Both the position numbers and the translations under genes were made by a program. 64,000 bases of DNA from Maribacter aestuarii (GTDB taxonomy: Bacteria > Bacteroidota > Bacteroidia > Flavobacteriales > Flavobacteriaceae). Below are positions 9,459 through 18,177 of this stretch, in pieces (within the stretch, counting starts at the first letter, position 1; every line of letters begins with the position of its first letter). The notes under the pieces are model-generated. The model was not told the origin of the DNA, ran no database searches, and saw only the letters and a list, made by a program, of their open reading frames with translations. Location: assembly GCF_027474845.2 (NCBI RefSeq), contig NZ_CP107031.2, forward strand, positions 1,936,501 through 2,000,500, read 5' to 3'.

Positions 9459-10351
9459 GTTTTTGGATGCCTTAAAACCTGAATCAGCCGTTCCTCATCG
9501 CTTCCTTTTTCTGGTTGGTGGTCATAGCGCCATTGGACATGTGGCGGTAAGCTCATTAATATACTTTCAATCCGTCCATTGGTCTTTAACCCGAACAAGG
9601 TTCCTTTATCGTGGACCAGATTGAATTCCACGTACCTTCCACGGCGTATTTCCTGCCAATCCCTTTGTACGGTTGAATATTCGAGGTCTTTTCTTTTTAG
9701 AACAATCGGTATGTAACTTGTCAAAAAACTATCTCCAACCGCAGTGACAAAATTATACCAGTCCTGCATGGTCATCTCGTTGGTGGCTTTACAATAATCG
9801 AAAAAGAGTCCACCAATACCTCTAGCTTCATCACGATGCGCATTCCAGAAATAGTCATCGCATCTTTTTTTGTAGGTATCGTAAAAATCTGGGTGATGTG
9901 GGTCGCAGGCCGATTTACATATGGTATGAAAATGTTTGGCATCTTCTTCAAACAAATAGTAGGGCGTCAAATCTTGTCCCCCGCCAAACCACTGATCTAC
10001 GATAGTTCCTGTTTTGTCGTACATTTCAAAATATCGCCAATTGGCATGAGCCGTGGGAACCATAGGGTTTTTAGGATGTAAAACAAGACTCAAGCCACAG
10101 GCAAAGAAATCGGCATCTGCCACGCCAAAATAGGTTTGCATGCTTTTTGGTAGTTCCCCATGCACTCCTGAAATATTAACACCGCCTTTTTCAAAAACAT
10201 CACCGTTCTCTATGACCCTTGTTCTGCCACCACCGCCCTCGGGACGTTCCCAAATATCCTCCTTAAAAGAGGCTTTGCCGTCTACTTCTTCCAATTTTGA
10301 GGTGATGGTGTCCTGTAATTGTTGAATGTAGGTGTAAAATTTATCCTTCAT
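9449..10351 (-). CDS. hemF: Oxygen-dependent coproporphyrinogen III oxidase
   Basis: HemF oxidatively decarboxylates coproporphyrinogen III to protoporphyrinogen IX using O2. The 300-residue protein carries the family blocks GGGGRTRV near the N-terminus, HANWRYFE, WFGGGQDLTPYYLFEED, GIGGLFFDY, and near the C-terminus RRGRYVEFNLVHDKGT and TNGRIESILMSLPP. I chose ATG at 10351 (MKDKFYTY) rather than the upstream ATG at 10438, because the extra 29 residues do not look like HemF and would overlap the acetyltransferase gene by about 100 bases. With 10351 the overlap is 11 bases. Together with HemJ this makes the protoporphyrin-dependent, aerobic branch of heme synthesis. Confidence 0.95.
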   Translation of the reverse strand: MKDKFYTYIQQLQDTITSKLEEVDGKASFKEDIWERPEGGGGRTRVIENGDVFEKGGVNISGVHGELPKSMQTYFGVADADFFACGLSLVLHPKNPMVPTAHANWRYFEMYDKTGTIVDQWFGGGQDLTPYYLFEEDAKHFHTICKSACDPHHPDFYDTYKKRCDDYFWNAHRDEARGIGGLFFDYCKATNEMTMQDWYNFVTAVGDSFLTSYIPIVLKRKDLEYSTVQRDWQEIRRGRYVEFNLVHDKGTLFGLKTNGRIESILMSLPPHVQWRYDHQPEKGSDEERLIQVLRHPKTWI

Positions 10352-10880
10352 AGTCAAGTTCATAAAGTTCCATGTCCAATGGATTCTCGTTGGGTGGCGT
10401 AAATGCTTTAGATAAAGTCTTTTTCCAAATATACCCACATTTTTCAGCTACACGGATACTTGCGTAATTGTATTTATGGACAATAATTTGTAGCGTCCTT
10501 AACCCTAATTCCTCGAAGGCATAGTTAGAAAGTACCCGAACACTTTGCGTAGTATATCCTTTGCCTTCATATTGATAACCGATGCAATAGGCAAGCTCGC
10601 CCTTTTTCTTCGCCCAGTCAAGTTCTTTAATATAAACGAGACCTATTACGGTCCTGTTTTCCAGTTCCTTTAGTACATACAGAAACTCCTCTTTGTTATG
10701 AAATTGCCGGACTTTTTGATTGACAAAGTAGGTGGAGAGGGTAGGCGTTAGGTTTTGCGCTAGGGTAAAAGGGAAAAAGCGCTTAAACCTGTCTGAATTG
10801 ACCGTAACCAAATCACAGATGCGCCATGCGTATTTTTCATGGATAGGGTCTATGATATAATTGTCAAATTCAAATTGCAT
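10341..10880 (-). CDS. GNAT-family N-acetyltransferase (RimJ/RimL type)
   Basis: This 179-residue GNAT-fold protein resembles the ribosomal-protein/small-molecule RimJ/RimL-type acetyltransferases. It has FHNKEEFLYVLK in the first half, the acetyl-CoA-binding region around YQYEGKGYTTQSVRVLSNYA, and the terminal strand-helix with NYASIRVAEKCGY. It lies inside the heme operon between hemE (30 bases upstream) and hemF (11-base overlap downstream), so it is cotranscribed with them. Nothing in the sequence ties it to porphyrins, and its acceptor substrate is unknown. Confidence 0.85.
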   Translation of the reverse strand: MQFEFDNYIIDPIHEKYAWRICDLVTVNSDRFKRFFPFTLAQNLTPTLSTYFVNQKVRQFHNKEEFLYVLKELENRTVIGLVYIKELDWAKKKGELAYCIGYQYEGKGYTTQSVRVLSNYAFEELGLRTLQIIVHKYNYASIRVAEKCGYIWKKTLSKAFTPPNENPLDMELYELDYEG

Positions 10881-10910
10881 GGACTGTTTCCTATAGCCTC
10901 AATTTAACCC

Positions 10911-11942
10911 CTATTCCTGGGCTTTCCACTCCTTCACCGCATCAATGAAAGCTTTGGCATTTTCTACGGGTACATTGGGTAAAATACCGTGACCTAGATT
11001 AGCAATATAGTAGTCTTTTCCAAACTCATTAATCATTTGGGTGACCATTTTTTTGATTTCCGAAGGTGGTGATAACAAACGTGCTGGGTCAAAGTTACCT
11101 TGGAGTGTAATCTTACCTCCAGATAAATAACGGGCATTTCGCGCAGAGCAGGTCCAATCTACGCCCAAAGCCGATGCTCCGGATTTTGCCATGTCTCCCA
11201 AAGCGAACCAGCATCCCTTCCCAAAAACAATTACGGGAGCATCATCTTTTAGCGCATCTATAATTTGCTGAATGTACACCCAGGAAAATTCTTGGTAATC
11301 CACCGGAGAAAGCATTCCACCCCAAGAATCAAAAACCTGAACGGCATCTACGCCGGCCTTTACTTTTGCTTTTAAGTAAGCGATCGTCGTATCCGTGATT
11401 TTTTGCAATAGCTCATGGGCTACAAGGGGTTGGGTAAAGCAAAGTTCTTTGGCTTTATCGAAAGTTTTACTGCCTTGGCCCTGAACACAATAGCATAATA
11501 TGGTCCACGGAGACCCTGCAAAACCGATTAAGGGGACTTCATCGTTTAGTTTTTCCTTCGTGGCCTTTATGGCTTGCATCACATAATCCAACGCTTCATT
11601 TACATCAGGGACAATTACGCTGTCCAAATCTTTCTTGGAACGAATTGGGTTTGGTAAGTATGGCCCAAAATTGGGTTTCATCTCCACTTCAATATTCATG
11701 GCCTGAGGAATAACCAGAATATCGCTAAAAAGAATGGCTGCATCCATTCCGTATCTGCGGATTGGTTGTACCGTTATCTCGGATGCAAGTTCCGGGGTTT
11801 GGCAACGGGTAAAGAAATCATACTTATGCTTGATTTCCATGAATTCCGGCAAATACCGACCCGCTTGGCGCATCATCCAAACAGGAGGTCTATCTACAGT
11901 CTCCCTTTTTAGGGCTTTCAGGAAAAGGTCGTTTTTTATCAT
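10911..11942 (-). CDS. hemE: Uroporphyrinogen decarboxylase
   Basis: HemE removes four carboxyl groups from uroporphyrinogen III to give coproporphyrinogen III. At 343 residues it is the usual length. Diagnostic blocks are the N-terminal [17 protein letters not shown] with the substrate-binding arginines, [11 protein letters not shown] with the catalytic aspartate, [21 protein letters not shown], and the C-terminal [11 protein letters not shown]. The start ATG at 11942 lies about 40 bases downstream (in transcription sense) of the heptamer tandem repeat that separates it from hemD. Repeat length could therefore affect the hemD-hemE mRNA link. Confidence 0.96.
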   Translation of the reverse strand: MIKNDLFLKALKRETVDRPPVWMMRQAGRYLPEFMEIKHKYDFFTRCQTPELASEITVQPIRRYGMDAAILFSDILVIPQAMNIEVEMKPNFGPYLPNPIRSKKDLDSVIVPDVNEALDYVMQAIKATKEKLNDEVPLIGFAGSPWTILCYCVQGQGSKTFDKAKELCFTQPLVAHELLQKITDTTIAYLKAKVKAGVDAVQVFDSWGGMLSPVDYQEFSWVYIQQIIDALKDDAPVIVFGKGCWFALGDMAKSGASALGVDWTCSARNARYLSGGKITLQGNFDPARLLSPPSEIKKMVTQMINEFGKDYYIANLGHGILPNVPVENAKAFIDAVKEWKAQE

Positions 11943-11983
11943 TTCTGGTTGTTAGCCTTTGGCTATTAATTGTTTTTTATATT

Positions 11984-12070
11984 TATCACCTATCACCTAT
12001 CACCTATCACCTATCACCTATCACCTATCACCTATCACCTATCACCTATCACCTATCACCTATCACCTAT
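11984..12070. repeat. Heptamer tandem repeat, 12.4 copies of TATCACC
   Basis: This is an 87-base perfect array: 12 exact copies of TATCACC plus TAT (GGTGATA on the minus strand). It lies between hemE and hemD and provides the last two sense codons and the TGA stop of hemD. No copy carries a substitution, which suggests recent expansion or active homogenisation. Arrays of 7-base units are prone to slippage. Because hemD already stops inside the first unit, copy-number change should alter only the hemD-hemE spacing, not the HemD protein. Confidence 0.97.
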
Positions 12071-12748
12071 AATCTTCGTTCACCAAATCAATAACACTTT
12101 CCACATCTGGAATTTTGGCCACTTTAACCTCTTTAAAATGTTTACGCGCTTCCGTAGCCGTGGTTTCGCCAATACAGTAGGCCACTTTATCGGGTTTGTT
12201 GTTAATCAGGTAACTTTCTATCGCAGATGGACTATAAAATAAGATTCCCTCTACCGTATCGTCAATTTGCTTCCCAGATAGTTTAGTTTGATAAGCTTCA
12301 ATCGCGTTTACCGTGATGTTGTTCTCTTCCAATATCTTGGGAAGCTCCTCCAGGCTTAGGTTTCCGTGAAAATAGGTAACCTCCGTACCTTCAATAAATT
12401 CCACCAAGTAATTTGCTAAATCCCTTGCGTTGTTCTCAAAATGGGCAACTTTCCCAATTTTTTTCTGGATGAGTCGCCGCGTTTTTCTCCCAACACAGTA
12501 AATGTTTTCAAATTGTAATTCGGCCGGACTAACATTGGTCAGGAGACTTTCCACCCCATTTTTACTGGTGAAAACAACATTCTTTATTTTTTTCTGAAGG
12601 GTATGGGTGATATCCTGTTCGGGCTTATCTTAATAAAATCTTCAGAATCCACACGAACAGCACTATCAAAATGTCTTAACTGTGCTTCCGTTAATTGTTT
12701 TGTAGAAAAAATGGTAGTTTTTAAACTGTCGTAATGTAATTCGTTCAT
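12063..12748 (-). CDS. hemD: Uroporphyrinogen-III synthase, interrupted by a one-base frameshift and joined to hemC
   Basis: HemD cyclises hydroxymethylbilane to uroporphyrinogen III. Its C-terminal two thirds are read from about 12629 down to 12063 and include VVFTSKNGV, YCVGRKTRRL, FHGNLSLEELP, ILFYSPSAIESY and YCIGETTATEA. No start codon opens that frame before a GTG at 12554. The missing N-terminus (TTIFSTKQLTEAQLRHF) is instead found at the end of the hemC frame, after residue 302. Joining the two needs one extra base between 12587 and 12629 and gives a HemD of about 223 residues, the normal size. There is no stop between the HemC and HemD parts. The only ATG near the junction is at 12748. 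This is a sequence error, a real mutation, or a broken HemC-HemD fusion. Confidence 0.8.
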
Positions 12749-13639
12749 TAAACGCTTCCCTCCCCGACTCAAAATACTATTGGCGCAATCAATACCCAAT
12801 TTTTGGTGTTTTCCCAGTGGGGCGGTAAGTTCTACTTCTAATTTTTTTGCACCGTCAACTGTTAGTAGAACTCCTTTTAAAGTAACCACCTCTTCTTTGT
12901 TGATATAGGCCAAAGCGCCAATGGGTGCACTACATCCGCCTTCCAATTCTCTTAGGAATTCCCGTTCTAATCCTGTGCAAATTTCAGTTTCGGTATGGTT
13001 TAACGATTCACAAATTTCACGGATTTCTGTATCGGACTCCATGGCGACGACCATAACGGCACCCTGTGCAGGTGCGGGCAGCATCCACGTTAGTCCAATG
13101 GTATTATCGGGCTCAAGACCAATACGTTCCAGACCAGCTGCTGCAAAAATTGCCCCGTTCCAATCGTTGTCCTTAAGTTTTTGATACCTAGTATCTACGT
13201 TACCCCTTAAATCCGTTACAGTATGGGTTGGGTAGCGATTTAGCCATTGTGCTTTTCTGCGGAGACTTCCGGTGGCAATGGTACCTTCCCTTTGACCTAA
13301 AAACTCTTCGTTGCCCTTAAAGGCCAAAATATCCAAATAATTACCCCTTTTTAGAACGGCAGCTTGTACTATGCCCTTTGGGAGTGATGTGGGAACGTCT
13401 TTCATGGAATGGACGGCAATGTCAATTTCTCCCTTAAGCATGGCGACATCCAAGGTTTTGGTAAAAATCCCTGTAATTCCCATTTCATAAAGGGGTTTAT
13501 CCAATACCAAATCCCCGGTAGATTTTACAGGAACTAAGGCGGCTTTATGACCGAGCGCTTCTAATTGATCTTTAACGGTATTGGCTTGCCATAGTGCCAA
13601 CTCACTATCGCGTGTGCCTATTCTGATAATTCTGTTCAT
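12584..13639 (-). CDS. hemC: Hydroxymethylbilane synthase (porphobilinogen deaminase) with HemD-like C-terminal extension
   Basis: HemC polymerises four porphobilinogens to hydroxymethylbilane. The family features are intact: IRIGTRDSELALWQA at the start, catalytic aspartate D81 in HSMKDVPT, GSLRRKAQ, DLRGNVDTR, and the dipyrromethane-cofactor cysteine C236 in EGGCSAPIG. True HemC should end near residue 302 (GGKRLMNELH). The remaining 49 residues read as the N-terminus of HemD followed by out-of-frame sequence ending at 12584. The start ATG at 13639 overlaps the hemA stop (ATGA), so hemA and hemC are translationally coupled. Confidence 0.94.
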   Translation of the reverse strand: MNRIIRIGTRDSELALWQANTVKDQLEALGHKAALVPVKSTGDLVLDKPLYEMGITGIFTKTLDVAMLKGEIDIAVHSMKDVPTSLPKGIVQAAVLKRGNYLDILAFKGNEEFLGQREGTIATGSLRRKAQWLNRYPTHTVTDLRGNVDTRYQKLKDNDWNGAIFAAAGLERIGLEPDNTIGLTWMLPAPAQGAVMVVAMESDTEIREICESLNHTETEICTGLEREFLRELEGGCSAPIGALAYINKEEVVTLKGVLLTVDGAKKLEVELTAPLGKHQKLGIDCANSILSRGGKRLMNELHYDSLKTTIFSTKQLTEAQLRHFDSAVRVDSEDFIKISPNRISPIPFRKK

Positions 13640-14892
13640 TGCTGGCCCAATTCTAGTTGAAAGACTTTTTGAATCAGTTCCAGACTGGAATCGGAGTCCA
13701 CCGAATCGTCCTTCAGGTGATTGGCAAATTGCTTTGTAATTTTTTGAATGATACGGTCAGAAATGATAGCGGCGTGTTCGGAATCAAAATCAGCTGTTTT
13801 TTTGGATTGATAGTCCAACTCCTCATCCTTCATGGTCTTCAATTTCTTTTTAAGGGCCTTTATCACTGGCGCAAATTTTCTTGTCTCTAGCCACTTGATA
13901 AAATCGGTCATGACCTCTTCAATGATAATTTCCGCTTGGGGAATGAACTGCTTCCTGCGTTCTAAGGTATCATCCGTCATTTGGGAAAGATGATCCAGAT
14001 GAATAACTTTTACGTTTTCCAATTCGGATACGTTGTCGTCCACATTTTTGGGAACGGACAAATCTAGTATCAATAATGAATTTTTAGTATAAATAAGTTC
14101 CTTACAGACTGTAGGTTTTTGAGCTCCCGTAGCTACTACAAGAACATCGGCCTTTCGAATTTCGGTCTGCAAATCGCCGTAATCCTTCACCGTAAGATTA
14201 AATTTGCCTGCTATTTTCTCAGCCTTGTCCTTGGTGCGGTTAATTAAGGTAATATGCGGATTCTTGGTATGCTTAATTAAGTTTTCGCAGGTATTTCTTC
14301 CGATTTTTCCGGTGCCGAACAAGAGGATATTCTTTTCCGTAATATCAGTTACGTTCTTTAGAATGTACTGTACAGAAGCAAAAGCTACTGAAGTGGCCCC
14401 AGAAGAGATTTCAGTTTCATTCTTTATACGTTTACTGGCCTGAATGACCGCATTGCAAAGTCTTTCAATAAAAGGATTCGCAATCCCTAATTTTTTGGAG
14501 CGATTAAAGCTTTGTTTCAACTGACTTATAATCTCAAAATCTCCTAATATTTGACTGTCCAAACCAGTGCCCACGCGAAACAAATGGACAATGGCTTCGT
14601 TATTTTTGTATACATACGCCACCTCCTGAAATTCTTCTACGGTGCCGTTGGAATGGTCACAGAGCAATTTAATCAGTTGAAAGGGGTGCTGGGCAAAACC
14701 GTGGAGTTCCGTTCTATTGCAGGTAGAAGTAGCCAAAAGGCCATCTATGCCCTGCTCTTTTGCCTTTAGCAGAATTTCCTTCATCGCGGTTTCGTCCAAA
14801 CTAAATTTACCGCGAACTTCAGCATCGGCCTTTTTGTAGTTGAGGCCAATGGTATAAAAGGAACTATGTCTGGAAATATGGTAATCCTTCAT
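13636..14892 (-). CDS. hemA: Glutamyl-tRNA reductase
   Basis: HemA reduces glutamyl-tRNA(Glu) to glutamate-1-semialdehyde, the first committed and usually regulated step of C5-pathway heme synthesis. From the ATG at 14892 the protein has 418 residues. It has the catalytic cysteine C58 in TSTCNRTEL, VGTGLDSQILGD, the NADPH-binding LLFGTGKIGRNT, and a C-terminal dimerisation segment rich in charged helix. An alternative ATG at 14916 adds MDLFLSRF, which is less typical. It is the first gene of the minus-strand heme operon and is divergent from an AraC regulator. A minus-strand TAttTTTG-like box (14902-14909) lies just upstream of the start, so the message may have a very short leader. Confidence 0.95.
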   Translation of the reverse strand: MKDYHISRHSSFYTIGLNYKKADAEVRGKFSLDETAMKEILLKAKEQGIDGLLATSTCNRTELHGFAQHPFQLIKLLCDHSNGTVEEFQEVAYVYKNNEAIVHLFRVGTGLDSQILGDFEIISQLKQSFNRSKKLGIANPFIERLCNAVIQASKRIKNETEISSGATSVAFASVQYILKNVTDITEKNILLFGTGKIGRNTCENLIKHTKNPHITLINRTKDKAEKIAGKFNLTVKDYGDLQTEIRKADVLVVATGAQKPTVCKELIYTKNSLLILDLSVPKNVDDNVSELENVKVIHLDHLSQMTDDTLERRKQFIPQAEIIIEEVMTDFIKWLETRKFAPVIKALKKKLKTMKDEELDYQSKKTADFDSEHAAIISDRIIQKITKQFANHLKDDSVDSDSSLELIQKVFQLELGQQ

Positions 14893-15084
14893 AAAGCGAG
14901 ACAAAAATAAATCCATCTAAACGATAAAAATAACGCTAGAGGAACAATTACCATCGATTGAAGTATTTTTGGACGTGTATCGTTATTTTTCGGTTCAAAT
15001 GACTTAATTTTATAGGAAATACAAGGACTAACAAGATAATTATTTAGACTGTTTCTAAATAAGGTAAAATTAAATTTCAAATTG

Positions 15085-15975
15085 ATGAAAGAAGAAAATG
15101 TCGCTACAGGTTCTTTTGAAGAAATTTTAATAGATGACGGTTTTTACGTGCTCAAAATTCAGAACGATAGTTCACAGATTGAACAGGTAAAGCGAGAAAT
15201 AAACCGGAGGTATATCCAATTTCATTTTTGTTTGAAAGGTGGGGGAAAATTCATTTTCAACGAGGGTAATTATGCGTTAGAGGTTTCCGAGGAAAATTCA
15301 TTACTACTGTACAATACGCAATTGGACCTCCCATTAAATTTGGCTTTGTCGCCAGGCTCCTGGATGGTTTCCGTTGTGATGACCATACGTAAATTTCATT
15401 CCCTTTTTTCGGACGAGGCCAGCTATATTCCTTTCTTAAATGCAGAAAACCAAGAAAAGAAGTATTATGCGCAGGAAGGGGTGTCCCCGGCCATTGCTGT
15501 GGTCTTAAGCCAAATTATAAACTACAATTTACATCCCACCGTAAAGAAGCTGTATATAAAGGGAAAGGTATATGAACTTGTTTCCTTATATTTTAACAAA
15601 AGCACCGATGCGGATATTGAGCAATGTCCATTTTTGGTTGATGAGGATAATGTGAAACGCATACGTAAGGCAAAGGAAATTATTATTGCCAATATGGCGG
15701 AACCACCATCACTTCCTGAACTTTCTAAGGAAATAGGGCTTAGCCTTAAACGACTAAAAGAAGGTTTTAAGCAAATTTACGGGGATTCCGTTTACAGTTT
15801 CCTATTTGATTACAAGATGGATTATGCCAGAAGACTTTTAGAATCCGGTCAATATAACGTAAGTGAAATAGGTCTTAAGATAGGTTACAGTACTTCCAGC
15901 CATTTTATTGCGGCTTTCCGCAAAAAGTATGGTACTACGCCTAAAAAATACGTAATGGCCTTGGCGAATACATAG
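15085..15975 (+). CDS. AraC-family transcriptional regulator
   Basis: This 296-residue regulator has an N-terminal cupin-like sensory part (about 1-180) and a C-terminal pair of helix-turn-helix motifs (about 195-295). Key segments are PSLPELSKEIGLSLKRLKEGF in the first HTH and YNVSEIGLKIGYSTSSHF, then FRKKYGTTPKKY, in the second. I use ATG at 15085; a TTG codon directly before it is in frame but adds only one residue. It is divergent from hemA across about 190 bases, so it is a good candidate regulator of the heme operon, but this is inferred from position only. The ligand is unknown. Confidence 0.9.
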   Translation: MKEENVATGSFEEILIDDGFYVLKIQNDSSQIEQVKREINRRYIQFHFCLKGGGKFIFNEGNYALEVSEENSLLLYNTQLDLPLNLALSPGSWMVSVVMTIRKFHSLFSDEASYIPFLNAENQEKKYYAQEGVSPAIAVVLSQIINYNLHPTVKKLYIKGKVYELVSLYFNKSTDADIEQCPFLVDEDNVKRIRKAKEIIIANMAEPPSLPELSKEIGLSLKRLKEGFKQIYGDSVYSFLFDYKMDYARRLLESGQYNVSEIGLKIGYSTSSHFIAAFRKKYGTTPKKYVMALANT

Positions 15976-16000
15976 TTTAGATATGAATCATGACAATTTC

Positions 16001-16846
16001 CTAAAAAGTGGGACGGGCCACCATAATACCTGTGTTGCTTTTTACCTTTTTCAGGTAATCCGTCAACGGGACGTCGGAAACAACGACCTCACCAACCGTA
16101 GAAGCGTGTAATAAATGAATGCGGCCGTCTTCTTCTCGGGTAGCAATCCCAGTATGGGTAACATCCAACCCTTTGATGCTGGTAGTTAAAGCGATAATGT
16201 CCCCGGATTGTATCAGGTGTTCATTTTTAGCAATGTCTTCTTGGGCAAGCACCCATATAATTTCATTATTGAGGTAGTCCTCGGAGGCCTTTATTTTCAG
16301 AAAATTATCGGTATCACTTAAAAACGGGTAAAGGTCCCGATGTGTACTCATAAAATTGATATCCTTCCTTATTTCCTTTCCACCTATTTCAGCCGTGATG
16401 TCCTTTAGCAATCCTTTGGACTCATTGTTCCGGATCCATTCAGAAAAGTAATGAAGCCGAGAGGCATACCCGTCTAAAACCCCGTTTTTGTACCGAATTT
16501 TTTCCAATGCTTTCGTGAAATCCTCAAACTCCGTCTGTTCATTTTTTAGCATCAAACTAAAAGCCAATACGTTTTCAACAAAAGTGGTACAGTCGAGTCC
16601 ATGTAGATTTACTACCAAGGATTCTTTGTCGCCTATTTCTAGGGTTTTAGCTACATAGGGAGTGCCTTGAAAAGTCTTCCCGATGGAGACAATGGTCTGG
16701 CCAAAATCCGTTTCCACAAGTCCGTCGATTTCAATAATCTTATCCTCCACCGCTTGCTTATCTTTTGGGGAGCAAGTGATGTTTTGTGCATGAAGAATAC
16801 TTACGGAAATCGTGAGTAATAAAAGAACAGCCAAAGTTTTTCTCAT
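16001..16846 (-). CDS. DUF1460 family secreted cell-wall amidase-like protein
   Basis: This 281-residue protein has a clear signal peptide (about 1-20, ending LHAQ). DUF1460 proteins belong to the NlpC/P60 cysteine peptidase fold and are thought to cut muropeptides. The likely nucleophile is C86 in HGLDCTTFVEN. The motif GTPYVAKTL lies just before it, and a histidine-rich TGIATREEDGRIHLLHAS block near the C-terminus supplies the partner residue. It is secreted, probably to the periplasm. It sits 9 bases downstream of the mechanosensitive channel gene, so the two form a minus-strand pair. Confidence 0.85.
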   Translation of the reverse strand: MRKTLAVLLLLTISVSILHAQNITCSPKDKQAVEDKIIEIDGLVETDFGQTIVSIGKTFQGTPYVAKTLEIGDKESLVVNLHGLDCTTFVENVLAFSLMLKNEQTEFEDFTKALEKIRYKNGVLDGYASRLHYFSEWIRNNESKGLLKDITAEIGGKEIRKDINFMSTHRDLYPFLSDTDNFLKIKASEDYLNNEIIWVLAQEDIAKNEHLIQSGDIIALTTSIKGLDVTHTGIATREEDGRIHLLHASTVGEVVVSDVPLTDYLKKVKSNTGIMVARPTF

Positions 16847-16855
16847 GCTTCAAAA

Positions 16856-17926
16856 TTAAGAATTGTCCTTTAAGTTTTCGTTTGTCTCTACTATATGCCT
16901 ATTTCTGGCAATGCTCTCCGGATAATTTTCTTGCAAGAAGGAAATTAGTTTTTCACGCACCAAAACCCTTAGATCCCAAGCATCTGAGGCATCCCTTGCA
17001 CTTACCATTGCACGCACTTCTACAAATCCTGCTTTACTATCCGTCACTTGAATATTATTGGCTTCCCCGTCCCACAAATCTGAGCTTTCCAGAATCTTGG
17101 TCAGCTCTGTGCGCAATTCGTCAAACGGAACCCGATAGTCCATATGCAAAAAGACGGTTCCAATGATGTCCGAAGAGGATTTGGTCCAATTCTGGAAAGG
17201 TTTTTCAATAAAGTAAGGCGTCGGTAAAATCAACCTACGCTTGTCCCAAATTTTTACGGCGACATAGGTGAGTGTAATTTCCTCGATACGGCCCCATTCG
17301 CCTTCCACGATGACCACATCATCCATTTTTATAGGTTGAGCAATCGCAATTTGGATTCCCGCCAAAATAGTACCTATCATTTTTTGTGCGGAAAACCCTA
17401 TGATGATACCGGCTACCCCAGCTGATGCAAATATACCTACACCCACATCACGTATTTCTTGAAAACTCATCAATGCGGCGCCCACGGCTAGAATGATCGT
17501 TACGAATATGAATATACGCTCCAGAATATTGAACTGGGTATATATCTTCCGTGCTTTTAAATTGTTGGTTGCTTCTACATTGTAGTTTTGAATGATTACG
17601 CCCTTTACAATTTTAATTACGTTGAGCAAGAGCCAAGTAAAGGCGAATATGAACAAAAGGGTACTTGCTTTCCTAAAGTAATAGGCAGAGTCTTCCATGT
17701 CCAATATTGTCCTGAGCGATTCCGATCGTAGAAGAATAGAAGTTAAAATGGTAAATATGGGCCAGCTAAGCCTTTTAAATGCGCCTTCGGGGAGTAAGAA
17801 TTTGGGATTCTTCCCAAGTCTTCTGAATAGATAGGATATTATCCCGTAAAGTATTAAAATGCCAATGACCGAGCCCAGAAAGTAAAGGGTGGGGGTTGGT
17901 ATAAAAACTTCAGAAATGGAATTCAT
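16856..17926 (-). CDS. MscS-type mechanosensitive ion channel
   Basis: This 356-residue membrane protein has about five hydrophobic helices in the first 200 residues. The last is the glycine/alanine-rich pore-lining helix (VGVGIFASAGVAGIIIGFSA), followed by the MscS beta-domain starting GIQIAIAQPIKMDDVVIVEGEWG and EEITLTYVAVKIWDKRRL. Channels of this family open on membrane tension and release solutes during osmotic downshock. The C-terminal 100 residues fit the alpha/beta cytoplasmic vestibule. It is the upstream gene of a pair with the DUF1460 protein. Confidence 0.92.
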   Translation of the reverse strand: MNSISEVFIPTPTLYFLGSVIGILILYGIISYLFRRLGKNPKFLLPEGAFKRLSWPIFTILTSILLRSESLRTILDMEDSAYYFRKASTLLFIFAFTWLLLNVIKIVKGVIIQNYNVEATNNLKARKIYTQFNILERIFIFVTIILAVGAALMSFQEIRDVGVGIFASAGVAGIIIGFSAQKMIGTILAGIQIAIAQPIKMDDVVIVEGEWGRIEEITLTYVAVKIWDKRRLILPTPYFIEKPFQNWTKSSSDIIGTVFLHMDYRVPFDELRTELTKILESSDLWDGEANNIQVTDSKAGFVEVRAMVSARDASDAWDLRVLVREKLISFLQENYPESIARNRHIVETNENLKDNS

Positions 17927-18042
17927 ATGTAAATTTGGTTATGTAGCCCCAACATACTAAAATTTAGGCGTAGTACAAGTTATCTCCTGGTAAAAATCGA
18001 TGCTACCTATTTCATCATCAAAAAGTATTGTTACCGCAATAG

Positions 18043-18071
18043 TTTTGAATACGCCCCAAGCCTTATTTTTG
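18043..18071 (+). promoter_or_regulatory. Candidate Bacteroidota-type promoter for hemH
   Basis: TTTTG at 18043-18047 and TATTTTTG at 18064-18071 (fitting TAnnTTTG) are separated by 16 bases, close to the -33/-7 arrangement used in this phylum. A second TAnnTTTG match (TAGTTTTG) overlaps the first element at 18040-18047. The predicted leader to the hemH ATG would be about 100 bases. Confidence 0.4.
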
Positions 18072-18177
18072 TATAATGAAAATAGCAGTTATGAGATAAA
18101 TCATAACCACTTTTAATTAACGTCGGCGAAGTTCTTTTCGAATTATATTCGACGGAAAACAAAAAATAGAGCATCAG

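Noticed and set aside
9403..9624. Plus-strand frame overlapping hemF and the DUF4421 gene start
   Set aside because: It is antisense to two well-supported genes and has no family features.
11984..12070. Regular repeat that could be mistaken for a CRISPR array
   Set aside because: The unit is only seven bases with no spacers and no cas genes nearby; it is a simple tandem repeat.
11970..12242. Plus-strand open frame running through the heptamer array
   Set aside because: Its protein is a repeated YHLSPIT string produced by the repeat itself, and it lies antisense to hemD.
12584..12629. Programmed ribosomal frameshift as an explanation for hemC/hemD
   Set aside because: No classical slippery heptamer or downstream structure was seen; a sequence error or mutation is simpler.
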